The position numbers and the translations under genes are program-made. Of a DNA stretch of 64,000 nucleotides, positions 43,212 through 55,463 are shown one piece after another. The stretch comes from Parasponia andersonii (lineage: Eukaryota > Streptophyta > Magnoliopsida > Rosales > Cannabaceae). The DNA lies in the NCBI GenBank assembly GCA_002914805.1, contig JXTB01000021.1, positions 1,401,329-1,465,328 of the forward strand, read 5' to 3'. The notes beneath the pieces are model-generated. The model did no database searches. It saw only the letters and a list, made by a program, of their open reading frames with translations, and was not told where the DNA came from. How positions within the stretch are numbered: the first letter of the stretch is position 1; each line of letters opens with the position of its first letter.

Positions 43212-46200
43212 TCTAACACTCCATAATTTAACTATATTGTCATATACAGTTAAACTATGAAGTATTATTCTTTCTTAAATAATATATTTAGTTTTATAAA
43301 AAAGTAGGCAAATTTGAACTTTCTAAAACCTTTAAACAAAGCAACTACATGACATTTTTTGTTAAAAGTGTCTTTACAAAATGTGCAATTAAAAGAGGTT
43401 TTCACTAGCCTATTTTGCCACCAGTAGTTGTATTTATATTACACCAAAATATCTCAAACAAAAATTTCACCCATAGGTCAAACTCGTCCACATCTATATG
43501 ATCATAATGACAAAAGCTAGGCTAGGCAACCGGCTACTCAATACTAAAGTATGGCCCCTCTCTGCATCACAAGACTAAAATGAGCTAAAGCTCAATAAGT
43601 AAAAACTACACATGCTTATGTATGCTCTTAAATCTCATTAAGTTCCCATTATACACTTTTCTTTCTTAAATATTTGAGACCATGCATTTTTTTTAAAAAA
43701 ATACTCATAGTTGCACCCCTTAATACATTACTAGTCTCGTAATCATTAGATCGTGATAATATTGGGCAGAGACTCTGGCCAAGAGTAAAAATAAGGTGCG
43801 ACTATCATGTGAGGTTTTTAAAAACTTCTTCCCTCATCAAAGGAGCATCCCACACTGCGCTAATATTTTTCAGCCTCAAAGAGATACATCATAAGATCCA
43901 CAAGTTCCACTTCAATAGAAAAATCTGCATCAATAGACTTACCTACACAGTTCTAACAAACTAGCAATGGCCAATAAAACTTATCATTTAAAATTAGTAC
44001 AATGGCACTCATTTTTAAATAATCTGTAATGAAATTCTCAATTTGCATGCAAGATGTGCCATGCACATACCGCTTTATAACTTTCAAGAATAAATAAGTT
44101 TCACATAATGATATTTCCCATGTAATTCTTGTGACTCAGTTGTAAGTCTATACTTACCTCGTGTCCTGAATAGAAATTGAAAGAGGAAAAGTTCAATATC
44201 CTCTATCACAAATTACATTCATTCAAGATGCACATTTTGGCAAAAGAATACCTCATGTTCTGAATAGAAATTAAAAGTGAAAAGGGTCAATATCCTCTAT
44301 CATAAATTACATTTATTCAAGATCCACATTTTGCCAAAAAAATGCGTCAAGATACTTGAACAAGACCAAAATCATAACTTTTACCAATTAACAAAACTTG
44401 ATCTTAAAATAACTCAAAAGTGTACAAATCACTTAAAGTCCTTAGCAGCCAATAACTAACATTGGAAAACTATTTAAAAGTATTAAAATATGAATGCTAA
44501 TTTATTAGCAAAAAATGATCCACAATAACGCATAATTTTGTGAAAACTAGTCCAATTACCTCAAAATGATGCCATTTTATTCTGAAAACATTTGGACAGC
44601 ACCTCCCCTATTTTTAGCGCATTCCCACATGATTAAAATCATGGTTTTAAACCTGTATTAACATCTTACTAGCCAATTCCCACATATATACCTCAAAGAG
44701 AATTACTTAGAATGATATAAGCACACTTGAACTCTTTTTTGGTTTAAACAAAGTTTAAAACCACTTTTACACTTGTGTACCATTACAACTAGCCACCAGA
44801 TGAGTGTAATAAATAATAGGATCAATAAAATATACACTCTAAGCTTAAGAAATCAGATTATAACTATAGAAATCTTAATCTACTATACAGGAAAACACTT
44901 AACTCTATAAATAACAAACTTTGGAGTTTTAGGTCTAAATCTAATCCTCCACTTAAATTTTATGTTTTCAAAAATATATAAGGTTCCTAGGACCATTTTT
45001 CATCAAATAATAGCTTTGGTTTAAGAGCTACAACAAGATTAGTCAACTAAATGCTCAAAATCCTAATTAGGTCTCACCTTAACTAGTTTGAGTTTTTGTT
45101 GAAGCTCTTGCATTCTACCTACATCAAACTGATTCCTAAGACTTAGAATCTGATTTTAGGACTCAAGAGATTCTATAGAAACCATTATTTAAGTGAGAAC
45201 AAGTGTAAAATTGAAGTTAAAGAACAAGACCTAGGAAGAAGAACTAGTAGAATTACCATGACTAGTTTTGATCTATCTTGCTTTCTAGAGCTCCAACTTG
45301 AGTTCTATCACTTGAAACCTCTTGGAAATTGTTGTGAGAAGTTGAGAGAAGTCCAAATGAGATAGAGAGGTTCAGATCATGGCTAGAGAGAAAGAAAAAG
45401 AGAATGACTAGATTTGGTCCAAAATCAAAACTTAATGGCTAAGAAAAGGCATAACTTAAATTCTAAGAGGCATTTTAGGTATTTTACACATTACTTTCCA
45501 TGTGTCTAGCTCTTAAATATCCTTAGTATAGTCACCATGTTGGTCACTCCTATACACCCAAAGTTGGTGAATCTTAGCTTAGAAAGTGAAAACTAGTCAT
45601 ACTATGACTTACGATCTCATATGACAAGTTTTATTGTAATTTGGTAAAAATTAGCCTCATAACCAATCATTAGACATTAAAGTAAGTCAATTAGACTCTA
45701 ATTAATAATATAAATATATTATTAGTACTTAATAATTAGAATGTACAAAAATAACATTATGCGATTAAGCTGAATCTAAGCTTGCTTGGTGCAATAAAAT
45801 GCAAATCAATGTCGTAAATGCCACCTTGTGCTTACCTGGAGCCAAAAAATAAAATGCTAAAAATTAGTCCTAAACATGAAATTGAATCTATTGACGTGTT
45901 AAACACGTAGTAAATTTGACTTCATAAAGCGTGAAAATTGCATTTTACCGAAAAACTAAAATTTGACTAAGTTATCAACAAACATGATCTTAATGCTTGT
46001 GCATATAGTGTTGTTTTCATAAATATATTCTTTGTCCATTTAGCACACTCAGCTCTCTCTCTGAGTGTATTGAACCTTTATATTGCATCAGAATACTTCG
46101 ATAATCATTAGTGTAATAATATATATATATATATGTAAATACACATAACATAATGAATAAACATGTTACTATGAAAGTTGTATTAATGACTTCTAGATAC

Positions 46201-46262
46201 CTAATATGCAATTTGAATATTTTATTATTAGCTTAGTATGCATATGAGCATTTTGGGTACCA
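43212..46262 (-). repeat. 5' LTR of the Tekay-like element, 3051 bp
   Basis: Aligns with the 3' LTR along its length. It contains a tandem duplication of about 93 bases (about 44161-44255 and 44256-44350, each with ATCCTCTATCA and TTCAAGAT) that is single in the 3' LTR (about 36506-36635). A (TA)n run near 46120. No genes. Confidence 0.85.
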
Positions 46263-48721
46263 TATACTGACATATAATCAAAGCAAAATAAAATTACTCA
46301 GAATTTATCAATAAGATTTGTCATATTTTGTCTGATTTCAAATCTATAGATTGAAATATGATAAAAACTATTAAAGCTGAGATGATCAGTCAATTCTTGA
46401 ATTTTCTAGACTTGTTTGTACATTTAAAAAATCTTGATATTTTAAAAAAACATTCCTAACATACAATTACACATGAAAACAAATATGGAACATCAAATTT
46501 TATTGTTACATAGTATTTTAAATTCTTAGAATTATATTTTAGAATTCACGATGGCACTTAACTTAGAAAACCATATATTATTATAAAAGTAATAATTAAT
46601 TATAGATATTTTCAGAAATCATGAAAATATTTTAACCCTCTTATAACACATATATTAGTGTACTGTAAAATTTTTCAAGTCTAAATAAAATCAATAAAGT
46701 AAAATTTTAATAATATAATCTCAAACATACAAAACTACCAGATTTACTAGTTCTATAAATAGTATGTAAAGAAAATTTTATTATAATTCGAAATTAACTC
46801 GTGGTACTACTAAAACATTTCAGAACCTAACTTATCCTATATTTAAACTTATCTTAAAATTTTCACTTCAAATTAATAATATTTACTCTCTGAAATCATA
46901 AAATAAATATTATAAATTTTATCTGCTAACTCTTCTTAAATAATAATTAGCATGTATTTAAAGATTTATGTAAAATTATAGGAGTAAGATATAAAATTGA
47001 AAATTTCCAGAAATCAAGTAAACATATAAGATGATATCATATAAAAATTTCTAATTTTAATAAAATTTCTAACTCCTAATAACATAGGTTGAAATTAAGT
47101 ATAATAGCAGTAAACTATAACTTGAGAAAAAATAAACTTCTAAAAACTACATTTTCTAGAATCTTGATGAAAACTAAGAGGGAATCCTTAAAATTATAAT
47201 GGATAAACAGAAACTTTGAGAGAGAGAGAGAGAGAGAGTACCCTATTTATAGACTTATTATGAACATAAAATATAATTAAAATAATTTTTTAAATTAATA
47301 ATAATTATACCACTTATTTATCTTTTTTTTATTTGTTATCTTTTGATCATAAAATTAATTGATTTCTACTTTGCTCATTCACTTATAAAAGTAATACAAT
47401 ATTTAATAATTACATATGGATACATAATGTGTAGACCATATTATTTTTTTATTTAATATCCACTTAATCAATATAATGAATGTACCTTTCAAATAGTTAA
47501 TGTATTAAACTATATCATCCTTACGCTAATGAAATTTTGTTTTGTTTTCTAATGTAATTAATTAATTTCTTTTACTCTAAATAGTTGGATATAATCTCAT
47601 AACATATGTTGCCAACTCCACCATTAATAAAACAATAATATACAAATAGTTATAATAAAAATAATTCTATTATAACTTATTACTAACTTAGCTAAGGTTA
47701 GTTATTACTCTTTTTTCCCCCTTTTTTCTAAAGTTACTTTATCAAATCATATATATATATATAATACTTAATTTATTTTTGGGGCTAAAATTATTAGTAA
47801 TTTCAATTTAGACTTTCTAGTTTCTAATTAAATTAAGATCCACGATTATTAGATGAAAGGATTAAGAGCCTAATAATAAATACAAATAAGAAATATTAAC
47901 TACTTCAATTTAGATTCCATAGTTACCTATTGGACCAAGATAAATAAATATTGAACTAAACTAATTTAGAGCCTAATAGTAAATGCAATTAAGTAATCCC
48001 ACATCATATTAATAATAATATTCATGTATGCTATAATATATATCTAATCAAACTTAAAAACATAGAGATATATATATATATATCATATATTTGAAAAATA
48101 AAATCAATAATACTTATTAAATTGACCTATTAAGAGTTCAATATTAAAACTAATAAATTAAACTCACATCACATTAAAAAATAATCATATGTATAAATTT
48201 AGAATTACAAATTAATTTTATCGCTTATTAGGCACATATGATCTAACTTAGCTTTCATGTGTGTATTTTACTGCAATATATCCACAAAATTCATTAGCAC
48301 ATAATTGTTCAATTTCTATGATTAAAAAATTAAATACATATATTAAAAAAACAAATTAAGTAATAAGCTTGATATTACATAGCACTTTTCTGATTTTTTT
48401 TATTTTTTTTATTTTTTATTAAATTTTTATTTTATGTTATTTCTTTTTGTCATTTTGGTTTTAATATTGGTTTTTAGGATTGTATTTCTTTTGTCCTTTT
48501 ATAAATAGTTTGAGTCAAAAATAGAAGTCTATAATAATAATTCGATTGTCACTAATATAAATCTTGGAGGGTGATAGATGTTGCAATTGTTTGTGTGCTT
48601 GACCTTTGCACAGATTTTACCTAATGATGGATTCCATGAACAAATTGAGCACACAGCTGTGGTCACTAGGTTTGCAAAAAAAAAAGAAAAAAAAAAGAAA
48701 TACTAGATTCCATAGGATGCA
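46263..48721 (-). repeat. Older gypsy-like LTR, upstream half, and AT-rich sequence
   Basis: Read on the minus strand, CTATAAATAGGG (about 47262-47251) followed by a run of (CT)n (47218-47239 as (GA)n on plus) makes a convincing TATA box and start region of an LTR. The downstream part reaches 46263, where the Tekay-like element begins. The block 46320-46440 is related to 35400-35530 on the other side of that element. 47300-48540 is extremely AT-rich with no gene; 48541-48721 ends in A-rich runs. The outer LTR boundary is not visible to me. Confidence 0.45.
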
Positions 48722-49060
48722 AAAAATGCTATGAAAGGGTTTTTATAGTATTTAGCTGCATATTATGACGGCCTTCACTAATAAAAATCCCCTCTTTTGA
48801 TAGTATTTTTTGACTGCTATGTTGTATACTATTAAAGACTCTTTCATTTCATAGCTTATTTTAATGCTATATAAACTCTTTATAGCAATTTTTCAATACT
48901 GTAAAAACATTTTTATAGCATTCTTTAAATATTGTGAAAACTCTTTTATAACATTTTTTGCTTACTATAAAAAGGCTTTTATAGCTTTTTTTGGCTGCTG
49001 TTGTACAACTTTAATAGCTATTTTTTCTAATATTGTTTTTTTTTATAATTGCATTTATCT
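48722..49060. repeat. 33-bp tandem repeats, CACTA-like subterminal type
   Basis: About eight imperfect units built on CTTTTATAGCATTTTT-NNN-ACTGTAAAA. Between 48864 and 49050 the period is exactly 33 bases, so the plus-strand frame shows an 11-residue period (IFIAFFKYCEN, SFITFFAYYKK, AFIAFFGCCCT); this is not a gene. CACTAATAAAAATCCCC at 48776 could be a CACTA transposon end, with such repeats being typical subterminal sequence, but units also lie to its left and I see no matching TAGTG end. Confidence 0.45.
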
Positions 49061-49085
49061 AATGCTTTAGATCTTATGTACTTTT

Positions 49086-49394
49086 CTATAAATAATTTGT
49101 ATTAGCATTTGAAGATGCTTTAAATGAGGGACATGAAAAAGAAAATAACATAGTTTCTTGGTAGTAGAAAAATACGTTCAAGATTACAAGTATTGATAAT
49201 CCATTACATTCTAGCGTCTTGTAAAAACCAACATAAAACTTCAAGTACAACCGTAAAAAGTTTCCTCCCAAAAGTATTTCATTAGTTTGGGTCAACTTGT
49301 GCTCCAACATCCTTATCGAAATAGTCACCGAGTAATAGTCAACCAAAGTCTTGGTCAGCTTTCCCATACCTTCTTGAGTAAATATGTTCTCCAT
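49086..49394 (-). CDS. Open frame of 102 residues, no recognised product
   Basis: A minus-strand frame beginning MENIFTQEGMGKLTKTLVDYY and continuing with a cysteine/phenylalanine-rich second half. I do not recognise it. The first half has an ordinary amino-acid composition for a soluble protein, which is unusual among the short frames here, so it may be a fragment of a host gene or of a transposon protein; the second half looks like non-coding sequence. No promoter, splice partner or neighbour supports it. It lies next to the 33-bp repeats, so a CACTA-derived origin is possible. Confidence 0.15.
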   Translation of the reverse strand: MENIFTQEGMGKLTKTLVDYYSVTISIRMLEHKLTQTNEILLGGNFLRLYLKFYVGFYKTLECNGLSILVILNVFFYYQETMLFSFSCPSFKASSNANTNYL

Positions 49395-50012
49395 TGTACT
49401 AGAAATAAAAAGTCTAATTATTTAGGATTTGACAGTTAAAATGCATCCAAAGTAGAGCCAACTATATGCAAGACAAAATAACAAGAACATTGTAGTTAAG
49501 TACTTTAAACGCTATTTATGAGTCTGCCTCTCTTAACCTTGACCAAGAAAAAACAATTTTAATTCAACAATTTGATTAAATTATTCAAGTTAGTCAGTTC
49601 CCATCAAGACAAGGTGAATCATACAACTTCTCAAATAAGAGCCCTCAAATTACGTACACAGATTCTTTTATAAGAAAGACAACATTCCAAGCTTCCATTT
49701 ATAAATCAAACCTGCAAGTTCTCTAATTTTTTAAGTCCATATTGAAAACTGTCAAAAGCAGCGTTGTGAGTTTACTTTCCATGAGTCTCATGTTGAGGAA
49801 TAAACACGAGTCTGCATAGAAATAAATGTTTGTGAGTATGTTTATGTATATAACTTGCTTAATCTACTAACATACTTTCACAATAAAATTCTTTTATAGA
49901 TGTGAAAAATAGCAAATAGGTAAACATCAACCTTTCACGTTCCATGAATAAAGTAACCCAAAGAAGAGGCCACCCACAGAAAATGCAACATACTCACAAA
50001 CAAAATTGGCAA

Positions 50013-50057
<45 letters not shown>

Positions 50058-51193
50058 TCCCGTAAGGACAACCTTCCAAATTCCAAGAAAAAACTTAGAT
50101 TGTGCATTAGATTGTTCTTCATGGCGAATAGTAATTGAACAACAACAAAATTGACAAATACATGTCAATTCACCATCACAATACTAATTTGACAGATTTC
50201 CCCCTGAGAAGCCTAACCGTAAGTACAAGAATGACAATATATAGCTTATGTATGGACTTGGCAAAAATAGAAAAATGGAGAATATCTCTATTAATGCTCG
50301 GTTTATTATTATTTCCCTTAGTAAGATAACACCATCAAATAACAGAGAAGAAACTTCACTCCAGCCCAACTTAAAGAACTAAAACAAAATCGCTTCGAAC
50401 AAATGAAGTAAAACAGAATGAAGTTCTCCTAATAATGAAAAGTTGAAAAAATTCATCTAGACTAAAAGGCCACATTTCCAAGAACATCGGCAAATGTAAT
50501 AATCAGAAACCTCCACACCTGGAAATATAAATTATAACTAAAGACCTTAGAATAATAACCAAAGCACCAGGAACCTCAACACTTGGAAAGATAAATCATA
50601 ATTAAAGTTCTTCGAATAATAACCAAAACTCTGTTTCTTCTCTCAAAGCAAAAAATAAATAAATAAATAAAAAAGGGAGAAGAAGAAGAAGCTCTGTTTC
50701 TTATCTCATCGAAGAGCTTAACCACTGCACAATTCAGAAGAAACAATAATACCTCCTAATGTGCCAATGGCATGGAGTTCACTGGGCTTAACAGCTGGTT
50801 CTCATTCGTAGAAACACACCATTCAAAGCATCAGGGCCAACAAATATACCTTATACATAACTTATTAATGCTCCCATTTTGATTTCGTTTTTCTTTCCCT
50901 TAGGGAAAAAAAAAAAAAAAAAAAACAGTAGAGACAAATAGAAAGTGAAAAATTATAGATTACAATAAAGTGATGTACCTGGTCTAGGGTACTTTAAATG
51001 TCCTGAGACGCAGGACAAGCGAGGTCCAGGGCTTTTGGGTTCGCATCTCCTTTTTCTCCATTTGAGTAGAAAGCGCACGGGAAATAGAAATTAGGAATTT
51101 AAATAAACAACTCGGAAACCAAATAAGGAAAATTTTGAAATTAGGGAAACAAGAATTGAAATTCTAGAAAGTTGTAGGAATTCAAATTAGGAA
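49395..51193. other. Gene-free AT-rich segment with microsatellite and a 64-bp duplication
   Basis: No gene supported. Contains a (TA)n microsatellite (about 50015-50054), a tandem duplication of about 64 bases (50506-50569 and 50570-50631, each with TGGAAA-ATAAAT-ATAA and GAATAATAACCAAA), an (AAAT)n run near 50650 and an A run at about 50907-50926. The frames at 49935-50168 and 49944-50138 are translations of the TA repeat. Confidence 0.6.
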
Positions 51194-51198
51194 CTATA
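51194..51198. repeat. Target-site duplication CTATA, left side of element G
   Basis: CTATA next to the LTR end at 51199; repeated at 54894-54898. Confidence 0.85.
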
Positions 51199-51682
51199 GG
51201 TTAGATATACATAACCGATTGTTAAACCAAATACAATTCTAAAATCTATCATGCCAAATTGTCAGGAAAAGATTTATTAAGAGAAAACTCGTGATTAATC
51301 TGGATTCATTCTGTTTGACAGCAAAGAATGTGATCACATAAGTAGAAGCGATTAATTAATTAGAGCCTAAACATAGAAGATCTTCCACAGCCAGAATACT
51401 TTATATATGCTCAACAGATTCTCTTTTTGCTGATAAAGGCAGAAGAAAAAAGCATACGTTCTATTTGACTTATGTCCTTATATACTGATAGTCAATAGAA
51501 ATCCCATCAATCCTTATTGGTCTAATATTAGGTAACCATATATTATACAATTCATACTTAATTGGTAATTTTTAAGCCTATAATTAGATCACTAAATTGA
51601 CCCCACTTAATTAGACAACCCTAATATATATAATTATTATAAAAACTATGGCCCACTTTGGTTATACATGTTTAACCCAACA
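51199..51682 (-). repeat. 3' LTR of element G, 484 bp
   Basis: Aligns with 54354-54893. It lacks a stretch of about 50 bases present in the other LTR, where CTTAATTAATAGG-type sequence is duplicated (about 54720-54800). Confidence 0.8.
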
Positions 51683-51700
51683 ATCTCCCACTTGGGGTAC
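51683..51700 (-). other. Polypurine tract of element G
   Basis: Minus strand GTACCCCAAGTGGGAGAT immediately before the LTR start TGTTGGG. AAGTGGGAGAT is the same core as in elements A and E. Confidence 0.85.
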
Positions 51701-52140
51701 ATGGATTTTTTCTGAAATAATTATATAATGAAAACTTGAGTGAGTGCTTTATTATTGTCTATTAAGAAATTACTCCTTAAGACAATCTAAACTACTTTGT
51801 CTATTAACATGAAACCAAAGCAGCTTTCATTGCACTAGGTATGCAACTAAATCCATCAATCATTACAATCAATACACATAATGATACAGATCAAATATAG
51901 ATGTATGGTATGGAAATTACACAAATAGTGACCTTACATACCTATTTCTATTTGGTCCTACTTTATGATTCCATTAAATCAACCTTAGTCTTTCATTTTA
52001 TACAAAACCATAACATTCTGCAAAAGAGTAGATAGAAAGCAAATAAAATATAAATTCAAAGTATAAGAGAAAACAATCACTTATTGATATCAAATAATAA
52101 ATACGTCTATCACAAGAGAACTTGTAAAATTTAACTCCCA

Positions 52141-54280
52141 CTAATTCTGAACATCTTTAAATAGTACAATACCTATATGAGCAGTGTGCTCATGAAATAA
52201 CTTAGGCATTAGACTTTTGGTGAGCAAATCTACCAATATGGAGTTAGTATCGATATGTTCTATGGACACTAGGTGACTCCAAACTCTTTCTTTAGCAACT
52301 AGAAACTTAATGTTTATGCGCTTAGACTTTGACGAGCTTCTAATGTCATTCGAATATAGAATAGCGACTCTACTATCACAATAAATCTTCAATGGCCTTT
52401 TAATGCCATCAATAATTCACAGCCCAGTGATAAAATTCCACAACCATATCTCTTGAATCGATACCTCATGACAAGCTATAAATTTTACCTCCATAGTAAA
52501 AGAAGCTCGTGAACGTCTGCTTAACACTCTTCCAGATACAGCTCCTCCAATATGCAGGTAAATATAGCCTGAAGTAGATCTCTTACTATCTTAGCATCCA
52601 GTGTAATCAGAGTTAGAATATCCCACAATCTCCAAATAATCAGATCTCTGATGAGTGTGCATGTAATCTTTTGCTCTCTATAAATATTGTAAAACCCTCT
52701 TTACTATTGTCTAGTAATCTATACCAAGGTTACTTAAATATCTGCTTAATACTCCAACTATATACAATATATCCAGAAACGTACACACCTGAGCATACAT
52801 CAGACTCCCTATTATAGATATAGAAGGGATCTTCTATATTTCTTTAGCTTCAAACTCATTCTTAGGGTATTAAATGAGACTGAATTTATCACCCTTAATC
52901 ATGGGTGTATCTCATGGGGCATATTTGCTCATGCCAAATTTATCAAGCATCTTTTCAATATAGCTCTTTTGTGATAACCCAAGAATGCCCTGAGAGCAAT
53001 CTCAGTGTATTTTAATCCCTAATACAAAAGAGGCATCCCCAAGATCTTTTATCTCAAATTTGTTTGATAGAAATCTCTTGGTTTTGTATAATAAGTCTAT
53101 CGTTGTTTGCCAAAAGTATGTCATTAACATATAAGACCAGGAAGATACATTTTCTCCTACTGAACTTCTACCGAATTTTGCTCAAAAACAGATGAGGAAA
53201 TAACTTGATGGAACTTACAATACCATTGACAGGATGCTTGTTTAGGACTATAGATGGATTTCTTTAGTTTACAGACTTTAGACTTTAGATCTCCAGATAC
53301 AAAATTTTCTAGTTGTACCATATAAATTGTTTCCTCATATAAAATGCAGTCTTTATATCTATCTGATGTAGCTCTAGATCAAAATGAGCTACTAGTACCA
53401 TAATTATTCCAAAAGAGTCTTTCGAAGAAACTAGAGAGAGAGTCTCTTTATAGCTAATGTCTTTTTTCTGAGTGAAACTCTTGGCAACTAGACGAGTCTT
53501 ATATCTCTCGATATTGCCTTTAGAATCCCTTTTGATTTTAAAAATCCATTTATAACCAACGAGTTTCTTTCCTGTTGGCAATTCAACGAGATCCCAAATG
53601 CTATTGTCTTTTATGGATTTCATCTAATCTCCGTAGTAGCAATCCATTGTTATGATTTTGAACTTTATTTAACTTGAGCAAAATTGATTGTATCATTTTC
53701 CACTCCTATGTCAAACTCATATTCTAGGAGATAAACGATGTAACCATCCAAAATTGCATTTCTCCTTTCCCTAGTAGATCTCCTTAATGGCACTTCCTCT
53801 TGAGGTTATTGAGATTACTCTTCAGGAGCAACTTTCTCATATGGGACAAGGAGTTGCAGAATATTATCTTAAATTTCTGGATTTATTTCTTGAATAATGT
53901 TAGGCAAAGGAACCTGATCACTTTCAATAGCAATTATAGGAAGAGTAACGAATTCTTCCTCAAAGACAATATCCCTAACCTTATCACCCCCCTCCCCACC
54001 TCAACATCCTTAAGGAATCTCGCATTACTCATATCGAAAAAGGGCCTATTAGAGGGATCATAAAATTTGAAACCTTTAGATCTTTCAACGTAGCTAACAA
54101 AATAGTAGCTTATTGTTCTTTGTCCAATTTCTTTTCATGTGGCCTGTATGGCTTTGCCTCAGCTGGATAACCCTAAATATGCAAGTGCCTAATGCTAGGC
54201 TTCTTTCCTGGTTTTAGCTACTGATTTGCTGATACTCTGTTGAGTATGTAAATTGCAGTCTTTAGTGCAAACCAAATACA
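52141..54280 (-). pseudogene. copia integrase tail, reverse transcriptase and RNase H of element G
   Basis: About 54280-53850: integrase C-terminus (AIYILNRVSANQ, GKKPSIRHLHI, AEAKPYRPHEKKLD) with stops. 53623-53309: RT start, open, SIWDLVELPTGKKLVGYKWIF, KTRLVAKSFTQKKDISY, HQIDIKTAFY. About 53130: the catalytic loop reads YVNDILLAN, so one catalytic aspartate is asparagine. About 52990-52400: RNase H with SYIEKMLDKFGM, GSLMYAQVC, GYSNSDYTGC and stops. 52392-52141: tail with IYCDSRVAILYSN, SSSKSKRINIKFLV and FHEHTAHIGIVL. The order is normal for copia. RT is inactive by the Asp to Asn change and by many stops. Confidence 0.8.
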
Positions 54281-54338
54281 TAAAGGTATCAAAAATAGAG
54301 ACATGCATGATTATGCTAAGCAATTTAACATGATTTCC

Positions 54339-54352
54339 TACTTTGATACCAT
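54339..54352 (-). promoter_or_regulatory. Primer binding site of element G
   Basis: ATGGTATCAAAGTAGG on the minus strand directly after the 5' LTR end ...TTACA at 54354; tRNA-iMet type with changes. Confidence 0.75.
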
Positions 54353-54353
54353 T

Positions 54354-54893
54354 TGTAAGATATATATAACAGATTGTTAAACCAAATATAATCCTAGAAT
54401 CTATTATACCAAATTATTAGGAAAAGATTTGTTGAGAGAAAACTTATGACTAACCTGAATCTATTATGTTTGACAGCAAATGATGTGAACACACACGCGG
54501 AAGTAATAATTTAATTAGAGCTTGAGCGTAGAAGGTCTTCCATAACCAGAATACTCTATGTATGCTCAACAGGTTCTCTATCTGTTAATGGAGGCAAGCA
54601 TACATTTTATTTGGCTTGAGGACTAAAATTCTAATAGTTATGTCCTTATATACTGATAGCCAATAGAGACCCCCATCAATCTTTAATGGTCCAGTATTAG
54701 ATAACTATACACTGCACAATCCATACTTAATAGGTAAATTTTTGAGCCTATAATTAGATCACTTAATTAATAGGTAATTTCCTGAGCCTATAATTAGATC
54801 ACTTAATTAACTTCACTTAATTAGAGAACCCTAATATTTATAATTGTTATAAATACCTATAGCCCACTTTAGTTATACACGTTTAACCCAACA
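54354..54893 (-). repeat. 5' LTR of element G, 540 bp
   Basis: Bounded by TGTTGGGTTAAAC (minus, 54893) and TTACA (54354). Within it CTTAATTAATAGGTAATTTCCTGAGCC-type sequence appears twice (about 54730-54800), which accounts for most of the extra length. Confidence 0.85.
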
Positions 54894-54898
54894 CTATA
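54894..54898. repeat. Target-site duplication CTATA, right side of element G
   Basis: Second copy of CTATA, directly after CCCAACA at 54893. Confidence 0.85.
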
Positions 54899-55463
54899 AA
54901 ATTAGGAAACTAAATATTGGAAAGTAAGCAAATCTTGAAGATATGGTGGAGAGCAAGACATTTCAGATGCAGAAATAAAGGATAGTGATGGTTGTAGGCC
55001 ACGGTGAGACCTATGACCCAAGACTTTTCAGATGTTGTTGAGTTGCTGAGACATGAGTACAACTCGCCGCTTGAGTTTTCTCATATTCTAACAAAGCCGT
55101 CTTGAAGGTTAAAGTACATCTTCTTCTCCAATTGGATGCGAGTCTGGCTTGAAGGAATCGATGGGTCAAAGGGTAATGAAATTTCTACGACATTGGATTC
55201 GAATTAATTAGGGTTGAATGTTTGTCAATTTGGCAAAATTGAGATGTAAACCTCAAAACTTTTTAATAGTCTGGCAAAAAATGAACTTTCTTTTTTTTCC
55301 TGCTTTTCATTTGTTTTTCCTTATTTGGAATTTTTAAATGGTATGACCTGTAAAGAAACAGTTCAATTCGAAAAAAAAAAAAGAAAAGAAAAGAAAATAA
55401 CAAGAAATGGTAACATTTTTGTTAGAATGCTATATTCATATGTAATTAAAAGCCAAATTTGTT
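54899..55463. other. Gene-free segment between element G and the hAT MITE
   Basis: AT-rich with A-run microsatellite near 55375-55400. No open frame or repeat end that I can support. Confidence 0.6.

Larger units (their letters stand above)
35555..46262 (-). mobile_element. Ty3/gypsy chromovirus, Tekay/Del-like, 10.7 kb
   Basis: Minus strand: 5' LTR 46262-43212 (3051 bp), PBS 43208-43191, gag 42800-42010, protease 41958-41668, RT and RNase H 41605 to about 40000, integrase about 39980-38745 with chromodomain remains to about 38540, PPT about 38541-38527, 3' LTR 38525-35555 (2971 bp). The LTR size of 3 kb, iMet-type PBS, domain order and the chromodomain-like tail indicate the Tekay/Del clade. 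LTRs begin TGGTACCC and the flank TACTG (35550-35554) recurs at 46265-46269, offset by two bases. All genes are broken, and the LTRs have diverged a good deal. Confidence 0.85.
51199..54893 (-). mobile_element. Ty1/copia element G, internally deleted
   Basis: 3695 bp, minus strand, CTATA duplication on both sides. 5' LTR 54893-54354 (540 bp, starts TGTTGGGTT), PBS 54352-54339, then directly the end of integrase, RT and RNase H (54280-52141), PPT 51700-51683, 3' LTR 51682-51199 (484 bp). Gag, protease and the integrase core are missing: only about 60 bases separate the PBS from the integrase tail. The final base pair at 51199 is GG where the other LTR has TG. Confidence 0.85.

Noticed and set aside
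48864..49070. 68-residue plus-strand frame with 11-residue repeats
   Set aside because: The periodicity is that of a 33-bp non-coding DNA repeat; interruptions and lack of start context argue against a gene.
49935..50168. Isoleucine-tyrosine-rich frames on both strands (also 3540-3737 and 62623-62884)
   Set aside because: Translations of (TA)n microsatellites.
50980..51062. Possible SINE or tRNA B box (GGGTTCGCATCTCC)
   Set aside because: No A box at the right distance and no poly(A)/T end or duplication; single weak match.
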